Shown piece by piece: positions 62,752 through 64,000 of a stretch of 64,000 nucleotides of DNA. Positions within the stretch are counted from its first letter, which is position 1; the number at the start of each line of letters is the position of its first letter. Made by a program: the position numbers and the translations under genes. The stretch lies in NCBI GenBank assembly GCA_019843655.1, contig JACDQD010000011.1, forward strand, positions 12,008,604-12,072,603, given 5' to 3'. The notes beneath the pieces were generated by a model. It searched no databases. It was given only the letters and a program-made list of their open reading frames with translations, and was not told the origin of the DNA. This DNA comes from Lethocerus indicus (Eukaryota; Arthropoda; Insecta; Hemiptera; Belostomatidae).

Positions 62752-64000
62752 AGGTTTAAATGGCAACTAGTTGTTAAGAAACAAACTAGTAAACAGAATT
62801 CTAATGACTGTCCTTGAGTTTTGTAATTAAATGAAAATTTGGTCAGCCACCAGGATGTTGGTGGAAAATCCAGTACACTTAGATCCAGTATATTTAGAAA
62901 TCAATAGTAAATTTCAGTTGTTTTAATTTTTAGTCCTGCAGGATAAAATATTACATCCAGATATCTGACAGCATTTTTGGGGGCAAGGAACCTTGCTACC
63001 TGTTACAAATAGATTTAGAACTGTGTGTAGATACTATATAAAGATACCTGGTCATGAGATTCCGCATATGCTATAGTCTTCTCCATCCACCTTCTATTGG
63101 TAAGAGTATGCACTATGTTTCCTATGTTCCAGTCATCATCTTGTTTAGTTTTTAACAGTTCTATCCATTTGTCAGGAATTGCCATAGCAAGTCTGTAGTC
63201 AAAACCTATACCTCCTTCGCTTACTGGTCGACAAAGTGCTGGCATACCTGAGACATCCTAAGAGCAAAATCATTATTAACATTCAAGATTATTTCCCTCA
63301 CATTTCAAAACTTTTAGAAAACACCCTTCTATGTCTGTGCACCCAGATTAAAAGTCTTGGGCTCAGGCCACTAATAGGTTAGAATTTATAAAAAATGACT
63401 GGGAATGCAGGTAAAACCAGACATCAAAATTAAGTTTGGCTAACATTTTTGTTCTATTAAGGTCTTATTATTCATATCTTACTCACCTCAGCAACAGTGA
63501 TTACATCAGGATAAAGGACATGTAAAATTTGGTTGGCAAGCATCAAGTAAATGAGTGCATCAGTGTCAACATTTAAGCCAAAATATTCATTGTAATCACC
63601 AGAGAATCCTTGTGTCCCTCGATTGTGATACATCATTGAAGTAACCCCATCAAATCTGGAATAAACAGCACCTTTATACAGTGTTACTATAATAAATAAA
63701 TCAGTGTCAAAATATGTAAAATGTATAAATAAATAAATTAATTAAATTATTTGTAATTACATTTACCAACCTGAAACCATCAAATTTATATTCTTCATAA
63801 TACCACCTCAAATTTGACAGAAGGAACCTAAGGACTTCAGGCCTGAAACAAATTTTTAATTGTATAATTATTGGGAATTCATTGTATAATTAGAGAAACT
63901 GTTATTTAATTATATGAAATTGGTATTAACTGTGAATAATCAAAAAGTCGACTGTCCCATAATGGATGAACACCACGCAGGCCAGTATGAAAATAACAAG
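61062..64000 (-). CDS. GBE1: 1,4-alpha-glucan branching enzyme, C-terminal half (partial gene)
   Basis: Cytosolic GH13 enzyme that makes alpha-1,6 branches in glycogen. Eight exons are visible on the minus strand: 64000-63931 (open to the right), 63842-63771, 63655-63487, 63257-63048, 62480-62309, 62026-61842, 61574-61326, 61106-61062, giving about 390 residues. The order shows [20 protein letters not shown], then [20 protein letters not shown] with the Asp nucleophile region, [18 protein letters not shown] with the acid/base Glu, and AESHDQ with the transition-state His and Asp. Family landmarks follow: MHKLIRL-like [29 protein letters not shown] and [13 protein letters not shown]. The C-terminal beta domain ends [14 protein letters not shown]. 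The catalytic barrel start and N-terminal domain lie beyond base 64000. Confidence 0.95.
62695..62749. repeat. (TA)n microsatellite in GBE1 intron
   Basis: A run of about 27 TA units. Confidence 0.95.

Noticed and set aside
1..64000. CRISPR arrays, operons, riboswitches or toxin genes
   Set aside because: The sequence is eukaryotic with spliced genes; no spaced direct-repeat array or bacterial gene order is visible.

Overview
This is eukaryotic nuclear DNA, almost certainly from an insect or close arthropod. It is AT-rich, the genes have many short exons with GT/AG introns of about 50 to 1000 bp, long (TA)n runs occur, and transposon remnants sit in introns and spacers. An IAP of the insect Diap1 type (two BIR domains plus RING) supports an insect. 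An Mdm2-like gene argues against a drosophilid. I cannot name the order. Exons were assembled by eye from splice signals, reading phase and family similarity. For the nine complete genes the exon lengths sum to a multiple of three.

Layout: 168-4867 (-) 5' half of REV3L (DNA polymerase zeta), running off the left edge. 4868-11790 is a long spacer with an inverted repeat, a decayed Helitron helicase, a (TA)n run and a tRNA-derived SINE. 11791-16336 (+) Diap1-like IAP, whose introns hold a Jockey-like LINE fragment and a 1233-bp solo LTR. 16966-26887 (-) inturned, a planar polarity/ciliogenesis effector with 22 exons. 28070-30559 (+) Mdm2-like RING protein that lacks the p53-binding SWIB domain in the model I can build. 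30560-34165 is a spacer with a possible orphan terminal exon. 34166-38895 (+) triokinase/FMN cyclase, with a hAT-type MITE in one intron. 39520-42280 (-) Ste24/ZMPSTE24 CAAX protease. 44299-52522 (-) holocarboxylase synthetase. 52999-56769 (+) PLRG1 (PRP46), a spliceosomal WD40 protein. 56979-59331 (-) tubulin cofactor B. 61062-64000 (-) C-terminal half of the glycogen branching enzyme, running off the right edge.

The genes are mostly unrelated housekeeping genes and do not form an operon-like system. Two neighbours act in cell survival and p53-type biology (IAP and Mdm2-like), but inturned lies between them, so I infer no joint regulation. Three head-to-head pairs (REV3L/IAP far apart, inturned/Mdm2-like 1.2 kb, HLCS/PLRG1 476 bp) could have divergent promoters. 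The observations most worth following are the SWIB-less Mdm2-like gene, a possible alternative terminal exon in the IAP gene that keeps reading phase and mimics the BIR continuation, the solo LTR with internal GC-rich subrepeats and intact 4-bp target duplication, and a SINE family present in at least three clear copies. I found no CRISPR, prokaryotic or viral gene cluster.
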